Source: Verrucomicrobiaceae bacterium (lineage in GTDB: Bacteria; Verrucomicrobiota; Verrucomicrobiia; Verrucomicrobiales; Verrucomicrobiaceae). From it: 64,000 nt of DNA. Made by a program: the position numbers and the translations under genes. The DNA lies in contig JAEUHM010000041.1 of assembly GCA_016795485.1 (NCBI GenBank), positions 248,001 through 312,000 of the forward strand, written 5' to 3'. Positions 8,834 to 17,647 of the stretch are shown in pieces. The stretch's first letter is position 1. Every line of letters starts with the position of its first letter. The notes under the pieces are model-generated. The model ran no database searches, was not told the origin of the DNA, and saw only the letters and a list, made by a program, of their open reading frames with translations.

Positions 8834-9904
8834 ATGATCACCACCCCTGACGCCAAGTTTCTCATCCTGATCGCCAACACCGCGCTAAAGATCGACGTCG
8901 TTAGCTTTAAAGATCAAGTGCTGGACGATGCCATTCCGTCCTTGAGGTCAAAAGCTGCCCAGATTTGCGCTGATTTGAGATCATTCCGAGAGGAACTAGC
9001 CACGGCGCTCCAAGCAAAACAGGATGCGGACGAAGCTGATCGTCAGGCTGCAATAGAGGCCAAAGCGCGTGAAAAAGCGGAGCGCGAGGCCACCAAAAAA
9101 GCTGCTGAGGAGGCAAAGGCTGCCGCCAAGGCACAAAAAGAAGCCGAGAAAGCCGCAGCAAAAGCTGCCAAAGAGCAAGCAGCCCGCGAGAAAGCAGAAC
9201 AACAAGCTCGTGAGCGCTCAGAGCGCGAAGAGGCCAAGAAAGCCGCAGCCGAAGCAAAGGCCCTGGCCGCTCAGCAGAAAGCCGAAGAGCAAGCGCGGAT
9301 CGCCGCTGAACGTGAAGCTGCTCGCGTTGCAGCAGCTGAGGCTCGTGCTAAAGCCCTTGCGGAGAAGGAGGCTGCAAAGCAAGCTGCGGCAGAAGAGAAA
9401 GCCAGAATCGCGGCTGAAAAAGAGGCGGCTCGTCAGCTGAAGGAACAACAAGATGCTGAAAAAGCCGAAGCCAAGGCCCGTGAAAAGGCTGAGAAGGAAG
9501 CTGCTAAGCAGGCTGCGGCGGAAGAAAAGGCCCGGATCGCTGCTGAAAAGGAGGCAGAGAAGCAATTGAAGGCACAACAGGCCGCCGAGCGTGCCGAAGC
9601 GCGCGCCAAGGAGAAAGCAGAGAAGGAAGCTGCCAAACAGGCGGCGGCTGCGGAGCGCGCTCGCATCGCCGCAGAGAAGCAAGCAGCCAAAGAAGCTGCT
9701 GAAGCTCAACGCGCTCACGCCTTGGCAGAGCGAGACGCACTGAGACAAGCCGCTGCCCAGCTGAAGGCAAAAAAACTGGCCGAAGAAGCGGAGAAAAAGC
9801 GCCAGAAAGACGCCGCCGCTGCCGCGAATCTAGCTGCCATGGAAGCCGCTGCCGCCCGCTCGACTGCACCAGAAGAAATCGTTTACATTGACCAGGACGA
9901 GTAA
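8834..9904 (+). CDS. Ala/Lys/Glu-rich long-helix repeat protein
   Basis: About 356 residues from the ATG at 8834. The same frame is open back to 8675, but that extension has no family-like or signal features and unlike composition, so the inner start is preferred with moderate confidence. Residues 1-55 form an ordinary globular or helical head (TPDAKFLILIANTALKIDVVSF...). From about 60 to 345 the chain is almost wholly A, K, E, R and Q and should form an uninterrupted charged helix (coiled coil or single alpha-helix). Within it a 43-residue block beginning EKEAAKQAAAEEKARIAAEK repeats in tandem. The tail STAPEEIVYIDQDE is acidic. No signal peptide or membrane segment is visible, so a cytoplasmic role is likely. 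TolA-like or histone-H1-like matches would be compositional. Function unknown. Confidence 0.75.
   Translation: MITTPDAKFLILIANTALKIDVVSFKDQVLDDAIPSLRSKAAQICADLRSFREELATALQAKQDADEADRQAAIEAKAREKAEREATKKAAEEAKAAAKAQKEAEKAAAKAAKEQAAREKAEQQARERSEREEAKKAAAEAKALAAQQKAEEQARIAAEREAARVAAAEARAKALAEKEAAKQAAAEEKARIAAEKEAARQLKEQQDAEKAEAKAREKAEKEAAKQAAAEEKARIAAEKEAEKQLKAQQAAERAEARAKEKAEKEAAKQAAAAERARIAAEKQAAKEAAEAQRAHALAERDALRQAAAQLKAKKLAEEAEKKRQKDAAAAANLAAMEAAAARSTAPEEIVYIDQDE
9362..9748 (+). repeat. 129-bp in-frame tandem repeat, about 2.7 copies
   Basis: Units begin at 9362, 9491 and 9620, exactly 129 bases (43 codons) apart. Copies 1 and 2 are closely similar in protein; copy 3 diverges in its last third. 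They lie within the charged-helix gene and preserve its frame. Confidence 0.85.
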
Positions 9905-9949
9905 CCGCTTGCCGACCTGAATCGTAAAGCTAGCCATCCCCAACTTGTC

Positions 9950-10594
9950 ATGACCACTCCAGAAGAACTGATTTCCTCCCTCAAATGGCGCTATGCGACC
10001 AAATCATTTGATCCAGCCCGCAAGATCCCTGACAAGGAGTGGGCAGCGCTTGAGGAGTCCCTTGTTTTGACGCCCTCAAGCTTTGGTTTGCAGCCTTGGA
10101 AGTTCTTGGTGGTACAGGATCAGGCGATTCGAGAGCAACTCGTTCCTCACAGTTGGGGCCAGCGTCAGGTGGCGGATTGTTCCCACCTTGTCGTCATGAC
10201 CGTAAAACAAAACCTCAGCACGGCAGATGTGGATGCGTTTGTGCAACGGAACGTCGATGTGCGTGGAGGCTCTGTAGAAGCTCTGAAAGGTTATCGCGAC
10301 ATGATGGAAGGCTTCCGGGCCAAGGCCGAGACTGAGGGCTGGCTTCAACAATGGGCGAAACTCCAAGCTTACATCGCGCTCGGCCAGTTGATGGCGGCAG
10401 CGGCTTTATTGCGAATCGATGCATGCCCCATGGAGGGCTTTGTGCCTGCCAAGTTTGACGAAATACTCAACCTCAACGCAGAGGGACTCACTACCGCCGT
10501 TCTTTGTCCGCTCGGATACCGTTCTGACACCGACAAATATGCGGCGCTGCCGAAGGTGCGTTTTGACAGAGAGACGGTAATCGAGTGGCGCTAA
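9950..10594 (+). CDS. Nitroreductase-family NAD(P)H oxidoreductase
   Basis: A 214-residue FMN-dependent nitroreductase-fold protein. The N terminus SLKWRYATKSFD is the family's usual FMN-phosphate-binding start, followed by LTPSSFGLQPWKFLVV. A later CPMEGF...LCPLGYRSD segment matches NfsB/YdgI-type enzymes. It should reduce quinones, nitro compounds or similar acceptors in the cytoplasm with NAD(P)H; the real substrate is not apparent. It follows the repeat-protein gene by 45 bases on the same strand and converges on the 10604-11305 gene with only 9 bases between stops. Confidence 0.92.
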   Translation: MTTPEELISSLKWRYATKSFDPARKIPDKEWAALEESLVLTPSSFGLQPWKFLVVQDQAIREQLVPHSWGQRQVADCSHLVVMTVKQNLSTADVDAFVQRNVDVRGGSVEALKGYRDMMEGFRAKAETEGWLQQWAKLQAYIALGQLMAAAALLRIDACPMEGFVPAKFDEILNLNAEGLTTAVLCPLGYRSDTDKYAALPKVRFDRETVIEWR

Positions 10595-10603
10595 GATGCT
10601 CGG

Positions 10604-11305
10604 CTACTTGGTAGCCACCTGCACCTTTACATCATCCATGTAGATTGGTGTCTCTGAGAAAGGAGTGCCCCACAGGGTTACTTTGCCATTGCCTTTGATC
10701 TTCTCTTTCGGCTGCTCCTCTTTCACCATCGGTGCATCAGGCTCTTGCGTGCCGTCTTTCCACGCTTTCCCGATGATCATCCATTGGCCAGCAGAAGTGA
10801 GTTCAGCAACGAGCTTCAGATGCACCCAAGTATCAGTCTCCCAAGCAAATGGAGCACTTGAGATCACTTCTTCACCGCTCACCAACTCCAATTGCTTCTT
10901 TGCGCAATTGACGAACAGCCGACGACCCGTCAAACCGTGAACACTGAGCCCAAATCTCGGCGTGCTTCGGCCGCGCTTAGTGGCCTTTACCTTCATCTGC
11001 GCTACCGAAGTGCCCGCAGCTGACTCCCCGACCTGAATGCCCACATCAACGATCGGATTGGGCTCGACCATGATCACTTTGCTACCGTCTTTGGTGGCAA
11101 TCTTTACGGTTCCGTCCAAGACGAACAAGTCTTTAGGCGGCACGCCCTCTTCCCATCCCTCGGAGTCGATAACGAACGACTTGAGTTGAGCATCAGCAGA
11201 CGCAGCCGGACCTTTCTCTTCAGGACGAGGTGCGTCTTCTTGAGCAAATGCCGGACCTGCGGCCAGAATGAAGGTCAGTACCAGCGGGCGGAGGTTTGGG
11301 TTCAT
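10604..11305 (-). CDS. Secreted protein of unknown function
   Basis: 233 residues with a clear signal peptide (MNPNLRPLVLTFILAAGPAFAQ) and a following Pro/Glu-rich linker. The mature part alternates short beta-like segments (FVIDSEGWEEG, VDVGIQVGE, KLVAELTSAGQWMIIGKAWKDG) and ends with a strand typical of jelly-roll or laminin-G-like proteins (YMDDVKVQVATK). I recognise no catalytic motif. A carbohydrate- or ligand-binding beta-sandwich is a structural guess. The gene sits 18 bases downstream of the aldolase gene on the same strand, so the two may share a transcript. Confidence 0.8.
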   Translation of the reverse strand: MNPNLRPLVLTFILAAGPAFAQEDAPRPEEKGPAASADAQLKSFVIDSEGWEEGVPPKDLFVLDGTVKIATKDGSKVIMVEPNPIVDVGIQVGESAAGTSVAQMKVKATKRGRSTPRFGLSVHGLTGRRLFVNCAKKQLELVSGEEVISSAPFAWETDTWVHLKLVAELTSAGQWMIIGKAWKDGTQEPDAPMVKEEQPKEKIKGNGKVTLWGTPFSETPIYMDDVKVQVATK

Positions 11306-11323
11306 GGTGGCAGCAAAACAGGT

Positions 11324-12145
11324 TTACTTGACCGGTTCTTTCATAAGCGCCAGCGCCTCCAGGGCATTGGCTTCCTCGTGCACGATCGCATACAAACTCC
11401 GTGCCACCGCCGCAGGATTTGGGTGCTGCCACACGTTACGACCGATCGCAATGCCTGATGCTCCGGCACGAATCGCGTCTTCTACCATCTTGAAGAGGCC
11501 TGCGTCATCGCCCATGGCTGCCCCACCCAGCACGATCACAGGCACATAGCTTTCCGCTACGACTGAGCGGAAGTCGTCCACCGTTCCGTTGGTAGGATAA
11601 ACCGTCTTGACCACATCTGCACCCAACTCAGCCGCCAATCGCACAGCAAAACGCACATTGTCGACTGTGTAGCGATCCTTTTGGCCCAACCCGTAGGGCA
11701 GAGATTCCAAAATCACCGGAATGTCGATCTCAAGACTGTCTGTGATGAGGTCAGCACAGGTTTGGGTGACGTCAGCCTCATTCTCCGAGAACGGGAACAG
11801 CATGTTCATCACGCCATGGGCACCTAGCATCTCCGCAGTTTCAATGCCGTACACTGGAATGCTACCAGCCCCTGGCCCGAGTAGTCGGGTGTTGTAAACA
11901 TCGGTGCGCAAGCACAGGCCCTTGCCTTGAATGAGATCGCCAGAGCGCATAGCAAGACCGAGGTTCATGACATACCCATCCACAAACGGATTCACCTTCT
12001 CGATGAGCTCAAAAGGCTTCTCCAAACCAGGCACCGGGATGGCCACTCCGTGATCAATGGGCAAGATGACCGTGCGGCCATCACGAAAAAACATGTCCAG
12101 GTTCTCTTCTCTTGTCATAATGCGTTTGGGGGGGAGAGTTTCCAT
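11324..12145 (-). CDS. DhnA/LsrF-type class I aldolase
   Basis: 273 residues from the ATG at 12145; an in-frame GTG at 12178 is possible but adds unlike sequence. The TIM-barrel signature is clear: ILPIDHGVAIPVPGL near 28-41, Lys180 in ADVVKTVYPTN as the probable Schiff-base lysine, and the phosphate-binding GGAAMGDDA and GASGIAIGRNVWQ loops. Proteins of this family are class I fructose-bisphosphate aldolases, LsrF-like thiolases or ADH synthases, so the reaction is not fixed by family. With no neighbouring lsr or aromatic genes, a fructose-bisphosphate or related sugar-phosphate aldolase is the most likely role. Confidence 0.88.
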   Translation of the reverse strand: METLPPKRIMTREENLDMFFRDGRTVILPIDHGVAIPVPGLEKPFELIEKVNPFVDGYVMNLGLAMRSGDLIQGKGLCLRTDVYNTRLLGPGAGSIPVYGIETAEMLGAHGVMNMLFPFSENEADVTQTCADLITDSLEIDIPVILESLPYGLGQKDRYTVDNVRFAVRLAAELGADVVKTVYPTNGTVDDFRSVVAESYVPVIVLGGAAMGDDAGLFKMVEDAIRAGASGIAIGRNVWQHPNPAAVARSLYAIVHEEANALEALALMKEPVK

Positions 12146-12195
12146 AAGGCGGCCTGCCCCACTCTGCAACCCTTTCACCCTTTCTGCTTCGTCCG

Positions 12196-12984
12196 ATGAT
12201 CAAAGCCACCATGCCCCTGCTGATTGCGGTCCTAACCGCATGCGCTGTCCCTCCAGCACCGCCAGCCTCCACTTCCGCGCTCTCGCCCGCTCAACTGGAC
12301 CGAGTCGGACGGCGTATCTGGCAAAATGAATGTGCGGGAACCGTAGAAGGACTCACTTCATGGAATCAAGGTGAGCACTTTGCTTCGTTGGGCATTGGTC
12401 ATTTCATCTGGTACCCAGCAGGAGCTTCTGGTCCGTTTGAGGAGAGCTTTCCGCCGCTCATTGCGTACCTTCAACAAACAGGTGCCCAGGTGCCAAACTG
12501 GCTACTACAAACACCTGACTGCCCCTGGCCGGATCGCGCAAGTTTCATTCGCGATTCCCAAAGTGAACGCCAGCGCTCACTGCGGCAACTTCTCGCGGGC
12601 ACTGTTAGGCAACAGACTCAGTTCATCATCGCGCGCCTCAACCGCACCATTCCTCGACTCGCCTCAGAAGGTGGGGCCGTGGCTTTCCAATCCTACCAAG
12701 TGCTGTCACAGACACCCGAAGGGCTCTTTGCCATGATCGACTACATCAACTTCAAGGGCGATGGTCTTAATCCCGCCGAGCGCTACAACGGACAAGGCTG
12801 GGGCCTCGCCCAAGTGCTCGGCAACATGGAGAAGGCGACTCCTCAGGAAGCTCCCGCCGCTTTTGCCAACTCCGCCAAAGTTGTGTTATCCAGCAGAGTC
12901 AAAAACTCACCGCCCTCACGCAATGAAACCAAGTGGCTGAGCGGCTGGCACTCAAGATGTGCTGCTTACGCGAATCCGCTCTGA
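12196..12984 (+). CDS. Lysozyme-like secreted lipoprotein
   Basis: 262 residues with a lipoprotein signal (LIAVLTAC, lipid Cys16) and a short Pro/Ala/Ser linker. The mature start resembles a lysozyme-like active-site stretch: IWQNECAG (Glu45), then EGLTSWNQGEHFASLGIGHF, whose G-I-G-H ends a pattern like the E-x(n)-T-x-G-Y-G-H of GH24 enzymes. Later QGWGLAQVL also fits a muramidase fold. I infer a peptidoglycan-acting hydrolase or a degenerate relative anchored in the outer membrane. I cannot name the family, and catalytic activity is unproven. It diverges from the aldolase gene with a 50-base shared upstream region. Confidence 0.75.
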   Translation: MIKATMPLLIAVLTACAVPPAPPASTSALSPAQLDRVGRRIWQNECAGTVEGLTSWNQGEHFASLGIGHFIWYPAGASGPFEESFPPLIAYLQQTGAQVPNWLLQTPDCPWPDRASFIRDSQSERQRSLRQLLAGTVRQQTQFIIARLNRTIPRLASEGGAVAFQSYQVLSQTPEGLFAMIDYINFKGDGLNPAERYNGQGWGLAQVLGNMEKATPQEAPAAFANSAKVVLSSRVKNSPPSRNETKWLSGWHSRCAAYANPL

Positions 12985-13084
12985 ACCAAATGGGTCACGC
13001 GCGTGGATTGCGGGCAAGAAGCGCTATCATTGATTGGCTGAACATGCATTGAGAGACCTATACTCGATGTGCGTTCCATGGCGG

Positions 13085-14017
13085 ATGCGCTTCATTTTCG
13101 TTGCTCTGCTCCTTTTCTCACTCTGTCCGCTGCTTCACGCTCAAAAAGCGAAGAAGAGGGCCAACCAGACCAACTCCGATGACATGTGGGTGACCTTGCC
13201 CGTGCCGGAGCTGCCGTTGAACGTGACGCATCACACCTTCACCAGCGCATCAATGAAGCGCGAGGTGGGCTACTGCCTCTATTTGCCGCCGGGTTATGCA
13301 AAGGACCAAAAACGCCGTTATCCCGTCATTTACCATCTGCATGGTGCCGGCGGCAATGAGACGCGCAGCGTGTATTCCGCCAGCGTGCTGCACGAGGGCA
13401 TCGTCGCAGGCACACTGCCGGAGATGATCATGGTCTTCCCAAATGGCGGACGCTCCACCATGTATCAGGACAGCGGCGATGGCCGATTCATGGCGGAGAC
13501 GATGATGATACAGGAGCTCATCCCGCACATCGACGCCACTTATCGCACGCTCGCCGATCGCAGGGCTCGCTGCATCGAAGGCTTCAGCATGGGCGGACGC
13601 GGCTCCACGCACCTCGCCATGCGCCATCCGGACCTGTTTGGCTCGCTCTTCAATCAAAGTGGGAATGTTTATCACGTCTCCGATGTCTCGAAGGCACCCA
13701 ACACCTACCTCGGCGACGATCCGGATCGTCTGAAGGCCAACGATCCGTATCTCAACCTCGAGAAGAACCTCGCCTTCATCAAAACAAACCTCCACATCCA
13801 GGTGGCCTGCGGCACCGCGGACCCCGAGCACCTCATCACCGTGCGTGAATACCACGCGGCGCTCACGAAGGCCGGTGTGCCGCACAGCTACTTCGAGGTC
13901 GAAGGTCTCGATCACAACCAGAAGAAGATGATCGACGGCCGCAAAGCCTCCTGGTTCGACTTCCACATCGAATCGCTCAAGCTCAACCAAATCGACCTCC
14001 ACTACCTCAAACCATGA
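13085..14017 (+). CDS. Secreted esterase (esterase-D/feruloyl-esterase-like)
   Basis: 310 residues from the ATG at 13085, chosen because the signal peptide ([20 protein letters not shown]) begins there; the frame continues upstream to 13034. The alpha/beta-hydrolase fold of the PF00756 esterase group is shown by [14 protein letters not shown], the nucleophile elbow G-F-S-M-G-G (Ser168), Asp246 in CGTADPEH and His277 in GLDHNQK. Likely role: removal of acyl or feruloyl groups from polysaccharides outside the cytoplasm. Its stop overlaps the next start (ATGA), so translation of the next gene is probably coupled. Confidence 0.9.
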   Translation: MRFIFVALLLFSLCPLLHAQKAKKRANQTNSDDMWVTLPVPELPLNVTHHTFTSASMKREVGYCLYLPPGYAKDQKRRYPVIYHLHGAGGNETRSVYSASVLHEGIVAGTLPEMIMVFPNGGRSTMYQDSGDGRFMAETMMIQELIPHIDATYRTLADRRARCIEGFSMGGRGSTHLAMRHPDLFGSLFNQSGNVYHVSDVSKAPNTYLGDDPDRLKANDPYLNLEKNLAFIKTNLHIQVACGTADPEHLITVREYHAALTKAGVPHSYFEVEGLDHNQKKMIDGRKASWFDFHIESLKLNQIDLHYLKP

Positions 14018-14715
14018 AAAAGCCTCTCTTTGCGTTTTGTGCGATCTTTTGCGGCCATTTGATCGCGGCCGAGCCCACGCTGCTCCTCACCGATGACTTT
14101 GCCCGCGACGAAAAAACACCCGGCAAGGAAGACATCGGCAATGGCTGGACCAGCAACAGCGGCTGGCGGGCCAAAGGGCATCAACAGGTCGATCTCATTG
14201 ACGGCGTCATGCACGTCACCAAGCATGCCGAGGCTGATCACGGCGTGGCCATCTTCCACAACGTCGAGTTTCAAGACGGCATCGTCGAGCTGCGCTTCAA
14301 GCTCGGCGAGGGCGACGACCTCGGCGTCGATTTCGTCGATCGCGAGCTCAAGACCGTCCATGCGGGTCACCTCTGCATGGCCCGCGTGACCAACAAAGCT
14401 CTCACCATCACGGATTCGAAGACCGGCGGCATGGACAACAAGATCCGCGACCGCCGCCAGGCAGGTGACAAGTCCCCCGAGCTTGCCGCATTGCTCAAAA
14501 CCAAGACCAAGGCCTTCAAACTCGACCTCAAACCGACTGACTGGCACACCCTGCACATCACCGTGTCCGGCAACACGATGAGCGTGAAGATCGACGACCA
14601 GCCCGCCGGCACCTTCTCCAGCGAAGGCATCGCCCACCCGACGAAACGCATGATCACCCTCGCCGTGAACAAGCCCGCCCAGGTGGATGATGTGAAGGTG
14701 TGGAGGCTGAAATGA
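14014..14715 (+). CDS. Secreted laminin-G/DUF1080-like protein
   Basis: 233 residues with a signal peptide ([19 protein letters not shown]). The mature chain reads as a concanavalin-type beta-sandwich: [11 protein letters not shown] at the start, [30 protein letters not shown], and [28 protein letters not shown] near the end. This is the pattern of DUF1080 / 3-keto-disaccharide hydrolase-like and LamG-like proteins, frequent in this phylum. Binding or cleavage of a glycan is inferred from fold. It starts within the esterase stop codon and its own stop overlaps the next start (ATGA), so the three genes form one coupled unit. Confidence 0.82.
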   Translation: MKKPLFAFCAIFCGHLIAAEPTLLLTDDFARDEKTPGKEDIGNGWTSNSGWRAKGHQQVDLIDGVMHVTKHAEADHGVAIFHNVEFQDGIVELRFKLGEGDDLGVDFVDRELKTVHAGHLCMARVTNKALTITDSKTGGMDNKIRDRRQAGDKSPELAALLKTKTKAFKLDLKPTDWHTLHITVSGNTMSVKIDDQPAGTFSSEGIAHPTKRMITLAVNKPAQVDDVKVWRLK

Positions 14716-15686
14716 AGATGCGCATTGCCTGCTTCATCCTTCTTTTTGTCACATCCGCCTTTGCGGAGCAGCAGCATGAGGTGGTGCCTGATTGGCCTCG
14801 CCTGCCGGAGGGGCATGTGCTCGGGGTTTGTGCCGGAGTCGGGGTGGATGCGCAGAACCGCGTGTTTGTGTTTCATCGCAGCGGGCGGGCGTGGTCAAAT
14901 CCGTTTCCCAAGGAGCCCATCGAGGCACCGACAGTCAGCGTGATCGACGGCGCGACAGGAGAGTTGCTCGCAACCTGGGGCGAAAAGCGTTTCATCATGC
15001 CACACGGCCTCAGCATCGACGCGGAGGGCAACGTGTGGCTCACGGATGTCGGCCTGCATCAGGTCTTCAAATGCTCGCCGGAAGGCAAAACGCTGCTCAC
15101 GCTCGGTGAGGCCAGCGTGCCGGGCACGGACGCGCAGCACTTCAACCTGCCCACCGATGTCGCCGTGATGAACGATGGCTCGTTTTATGTGAGCGATGGT
15201 TACAAAAACACCCGCGTGATGAAATTCAGCGCCAACGGCCGCTTCCAGCACGAATGGGGGACCAAGGGCACCGGCGACGGCCAGTTTCACCTGCCGCACG
15301 GCCTTGCTCTCGATGCGAAAGGTCGTGTGATCGTCTGCGATCGTGAAAACGAACGCGTGCAGCTCTTCGATGCCCGTGGCGGGTTTCTGGCGGCGTGGAA
15401 GGGCCCGCACCTCGGCAAGCCCTATGGCATCGCCACCGCGCCGGACGGGCATGTCTTCCTCATCGACGGCGGATCGCCCTCCGTGCGACGAGAGCAGCGC
15501 GGCAAGGCGGTGGAGCTCGATGCGGCTGGCACGGTGCTGGACACCTTTGGCTCGTTTGGCAAGGCAACGGGCCAGTTCCAGCTCGGTCACGACATCACCA
15601 TCGGTCCGAATGGAGCTGTGTATGTCGCGGAGGCCACCGGAGCCCGGGTGCAGAAGTTTGTGAGCAAGAAGCCGGCCCGGAACTAG
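14712..15686 (+). CDS. Secreted NHL-repeat beta-propeller protein
   Basis: 324 residues from the ATG at 14712, which overlaps the preceding TGA and begins a signal peptide ([18 protein letters not shown]). At least five NHL-type blades are visible, for example [66 protein letters not shown] and [22 protein letters not shown]. The nearest named relatives are peptidyl-glycine alpha-amidating lyase-like six-blade propellers, but NHL propellers are also plain binding scaffolds. It is the last gene of the coupled esterase/LamG-like/NHL module; it ends 7 bases before the convergent ribokinase stop. Confidence 0.88.
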   Translation: MKMRIACFILLFVTSAFAEQQHEVVPDWPRLPEGHVLGVCAGVGVDAQNRVFVFHRSGRAWSNPFPKEPIEAPTVSVIDGATGELLATWGEKRFIMPHGLSIDAEGNVWLTDVGLHQVFKCSPEGKTLLTLGEASVPGTDAQHFNLPTDVAVMNDGSFYVSDGYKNTRVMKFSANGRFQHEWGTKGTGDGQFHLPHGLALDAKGRVIVCDRENERVQLFDARGGFLAAWKGPHLGKPYGIATAPDGHVFLIDGGSPSVRREQRGKAVELDAAGTVLDTFGSFGKATGQFQLGHDITIGPNGAVYVAEATGARVQKFVSKKPARN

Positions 15687-15693
15687 CTTTTGC

Positions 15694-16557
15694 TCACCGC
15701 GAAATAAATGCGTTGATCTCACGCCGTGTGGGGATCGAAGGCTGCGCGCCTGCTTTAAGCGTAGCGAGGGCTCCAGCAGCATTCGCGAAGGCAATGTCGT
15801 TCGAGACGGCAAACGCGCCCGCAAAGGTGTCTCCCGCACCGACGGTGTCCAACGGCGTGACTTTCGGCGGAGCAAACTCACTCACACCGGCCTCGCTGAG
15901 GCTCAGCGTGCTCTCCGCGCCGCGGGTGATAATGAGCTGACGGCACTTCGCCTGCTTCAAATCGCGATCTGGGGTGATCTTCGCCGCCTCGCCTTCGTTT
16001 ACGATGAGCACATCGACGTCGAAGCGATCGGCAAGAAATGCCTCGCTGAGGGGTGACGGGTTCAAAATGACCTTCACACCGGCTTCACGGGCGATTTCCG
16101 CTGCACGACGCACGACGGGCAGCGGGCATTCGAGCTGCAAAAGCAGCGCATCGGCGGCGCGGATGGGTTGGGCTTGTTTTTCGACGTCGGCGGGTGAGAT
16201 CGCGTGATTCGCGCCCGGATTGACGATGATCGAGTTTTCGCCCGCATCATCCACCGCGATGAAAGCGCTGCCGGTGGGTGTTTCGGAGCGTGAGATGCCG
16301 CTGGTGTCGATTCCCTCGGCTTTGAGTGCCTCAATGTAGCGCGTGCCGAAGTCATCCACGCCCACGCAGCCGATCATCGTCACGCGTCCGCCGGATCGGG
16401 CGGCGGCAACGGCCTGATTCGCTCCTTTGCCGCCAAAACACGTCAGCATGCTGCTCGACGTGAGCGTTTCGCCAGGTGCAGGAATGCGCGGCACACGCAG
16501 CGTGTGATCCACGTTCAACGATCCGACGACGACGATGCTGGGACTCTTCGTTTCCAT
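15694..16557 (-). CDS. rbsK: Ribokinase
   Basis: 287 residues of PfkB/ribokinase type: N-terminal VVGSLNVDHTLRVPRIPAPGETL, the substrate loop FGGKGANQAVAAAR, and the ATP-site D-T-V-G-A-G-D-T-F with catalytic Asp243. It phosphorylates ribose at O5 so that it can enter the pentose phosphate pathway. The ATG at 16557 shares a base with the TGA of the preceding nucleoside hydrolase (TGATG), so the pair is translationally coupled. Nucleoside hydrolase would release ribose and ribokinase would use it. A related sugar kinase specificity cannot be excluded, but the context favours ribose. Confidence 0.9.
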   Translation of the reverse strand: METKSPSIVVVGSLNVDHTLRVPRIPAPGETLTSSSMLTCFGGKGANQAVAAARSGGRVTMIGCVGVDDFGTRYIEALKAEGIDTSGISRSETPTGSAFIAVDDAGENSIIVNPGANHAISPADVEKQAQPIRAADALLLQLECPLPVVRRAAEIAREAGVKVILNPSPLSEAFLADRFDVDVLIVNEGEAAKITPDRDLKQAKCRQLIITRGAESTLSLSEAGVSEFAPPKVTPLDTVGAGDTFAGAFAVSNDIAFANAAGALATLKAGAQPSIPTRREINAFISR

Positions 16558-17528
16558 CACTTCTTCGCCTGCGGAGGTTCGACACTGAGCTGCACGATGG
16601 CTTCGCGGACGCGGGAGGCCTGCTCGGGGCTCATGATGAGGAAGCGGTGCTTGCCGGTTCCTTTTTTCACGGGGCGGAAGAGCGTGGCGGAGTCATTCTC
16701 GACAATGATGTTGCCGGGAGGCGAGAGGTCGAAGTATCCGCGATCCGGGTAGATGGCGTACAGCACTGCAGTCGGGTCCCAGGTGGGGCGATCGTGCGGC
16801 GGCGGGTTGTAGAGGTAGTAGCCCTCCTTGAGTGGATGGTTCGGTATGTAGTTGAGATCCTCCTCTATGGAAATGTGAGGAAATGCCGCCGCTACTCCAA
16901 TCTCAAAGCCGCTCCAGATCATCGGTGTAGGCCACTGGGTGGCCAGTTTCTGCGCGGCGGGCACGTCGAGCTTCACATTGTATTCGAGGTGCCGCGTGTC
17001 GAAGTTCACCGTCTGAAATGCGCCTGCCATGAGGCAGAGAAACTTTACTTTCTTTGTGATCAAGGCATTGGCAGAAGCGTCATCCGTCAAGCGCGCGAGA
17101 TTGGTGAAGAAACCCACCTGGACGATGACCACACTTGCGTCTGGCTGCTTGGCAAGGACGTCCTTGATCAACGCGCAAGCCTCAGGCGCGTCCGTGCCAC
17201 TCTTGAGGTCGTGCGGATGCTTGTCAGCGAGCAAATTGAACTTCCCCGGCTCTTTGGCCGCGCCATTGCGCACCACTCCGATGGGTGTGTCTGGATAACC
17301 GTAGAGCGTGTTTACCGCATCGACGAAGGCAGCGGCCTGCGGATGATCTTTCGTGACGGTGACGGCAAGCAACTCACACGCGCCGCGCTTTTGCAGATTG
17401 TGGATCATGCACAGCGCCATGAGGTCATCGATGTCATTGCCCATGTCAGTATCGAAAATGAGCTTCACAGGCGCCGCTGGAAGTAAGGAGGGCACGACGA
17501 CAAAAAGAAAGACCAGTATCAGTTTCAT
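16557..17528 (-). CDS. Secreted nucleoside hydrolase-like protein, copy 1
   Basis: 323 residues from the ATG at 17528, which opens a signal peptide (MKLILVFLFVVVPSLLPAA). The calcium/ribose-binding Asp cluster is LIFDTDMGNDIDDLMAL (Asp26, Asp28, Asp34, Asp35), a variant of the DTDPGxDDA of inosine/uridine-preferring nucleoside hydrolases. Downstream MIWSGFEIG and HDRPTWDPTAVLYA supply the other pocket residues, including the late Asp of W-D-x-T. A signal peptide is unusual for the classical family but common in this subfamily. It would split nucleosides to ribose and base in the periplasm. It is paralogous to the 24430-25413 gene and coupled to rbsK. Confidence 0.88.
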   Translation of the reverse strand: MKLILVFLFVVVPSLLPAAPVKLIFDTDMGNDIDDLMALCMIHNLQKRGACELLAVTVTKDHPQAAAFVDAVNTLYGYPDTPIGVVRNGAAKEPGKFNLLADKHPHDLKSGTDAPEACALIKDVLAKQPDASVVIVQVGFFTNLARLTDDASANALITKKVKFLCLMAGAFQTVNFDTRHLEYNVKLDVPAAQKLATQWPTPMIWSGFEIGVAAAFPHISIEEDLNYIPNHPLKEGYYLYNPPPHDRPTWDPTAVLYAIYPDRGYFDLSPPGNIIVENDSATLFRPVKKGTGKHRFLIMSPEQASRVREAIVQLSVEPPQAKK

Positions 17529-17647
17529 GAAGCTGAGACCAACGAAGCACAAGCCCAAGCGCTATCGTGTGCTAGTTACCAAAAAGCTCGTACGGCAGTG
17601 GAATCACTTTGAAAAACCTCACAGTGCACGGTTCAGTTTGAAATCAC

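Noticed and set aside
9218-9748. Hydrophobic-looking Leu/Ser/Phe-rich frames opposite the Ala/Lys/Glu repeat gene, resembling membrane proteins
   Set aside because: They are the reverse complement of A/K/E codons, which gives L/F/S/C; the plus-strand gene has a coherent head, repeat and tail.
16476-17486. A 336-codon open frame opposite the first nucleoside hydrolase
   Set aside because: It runs through a confidently identified gene, has no family features and mirrors its GC-rich third positions.
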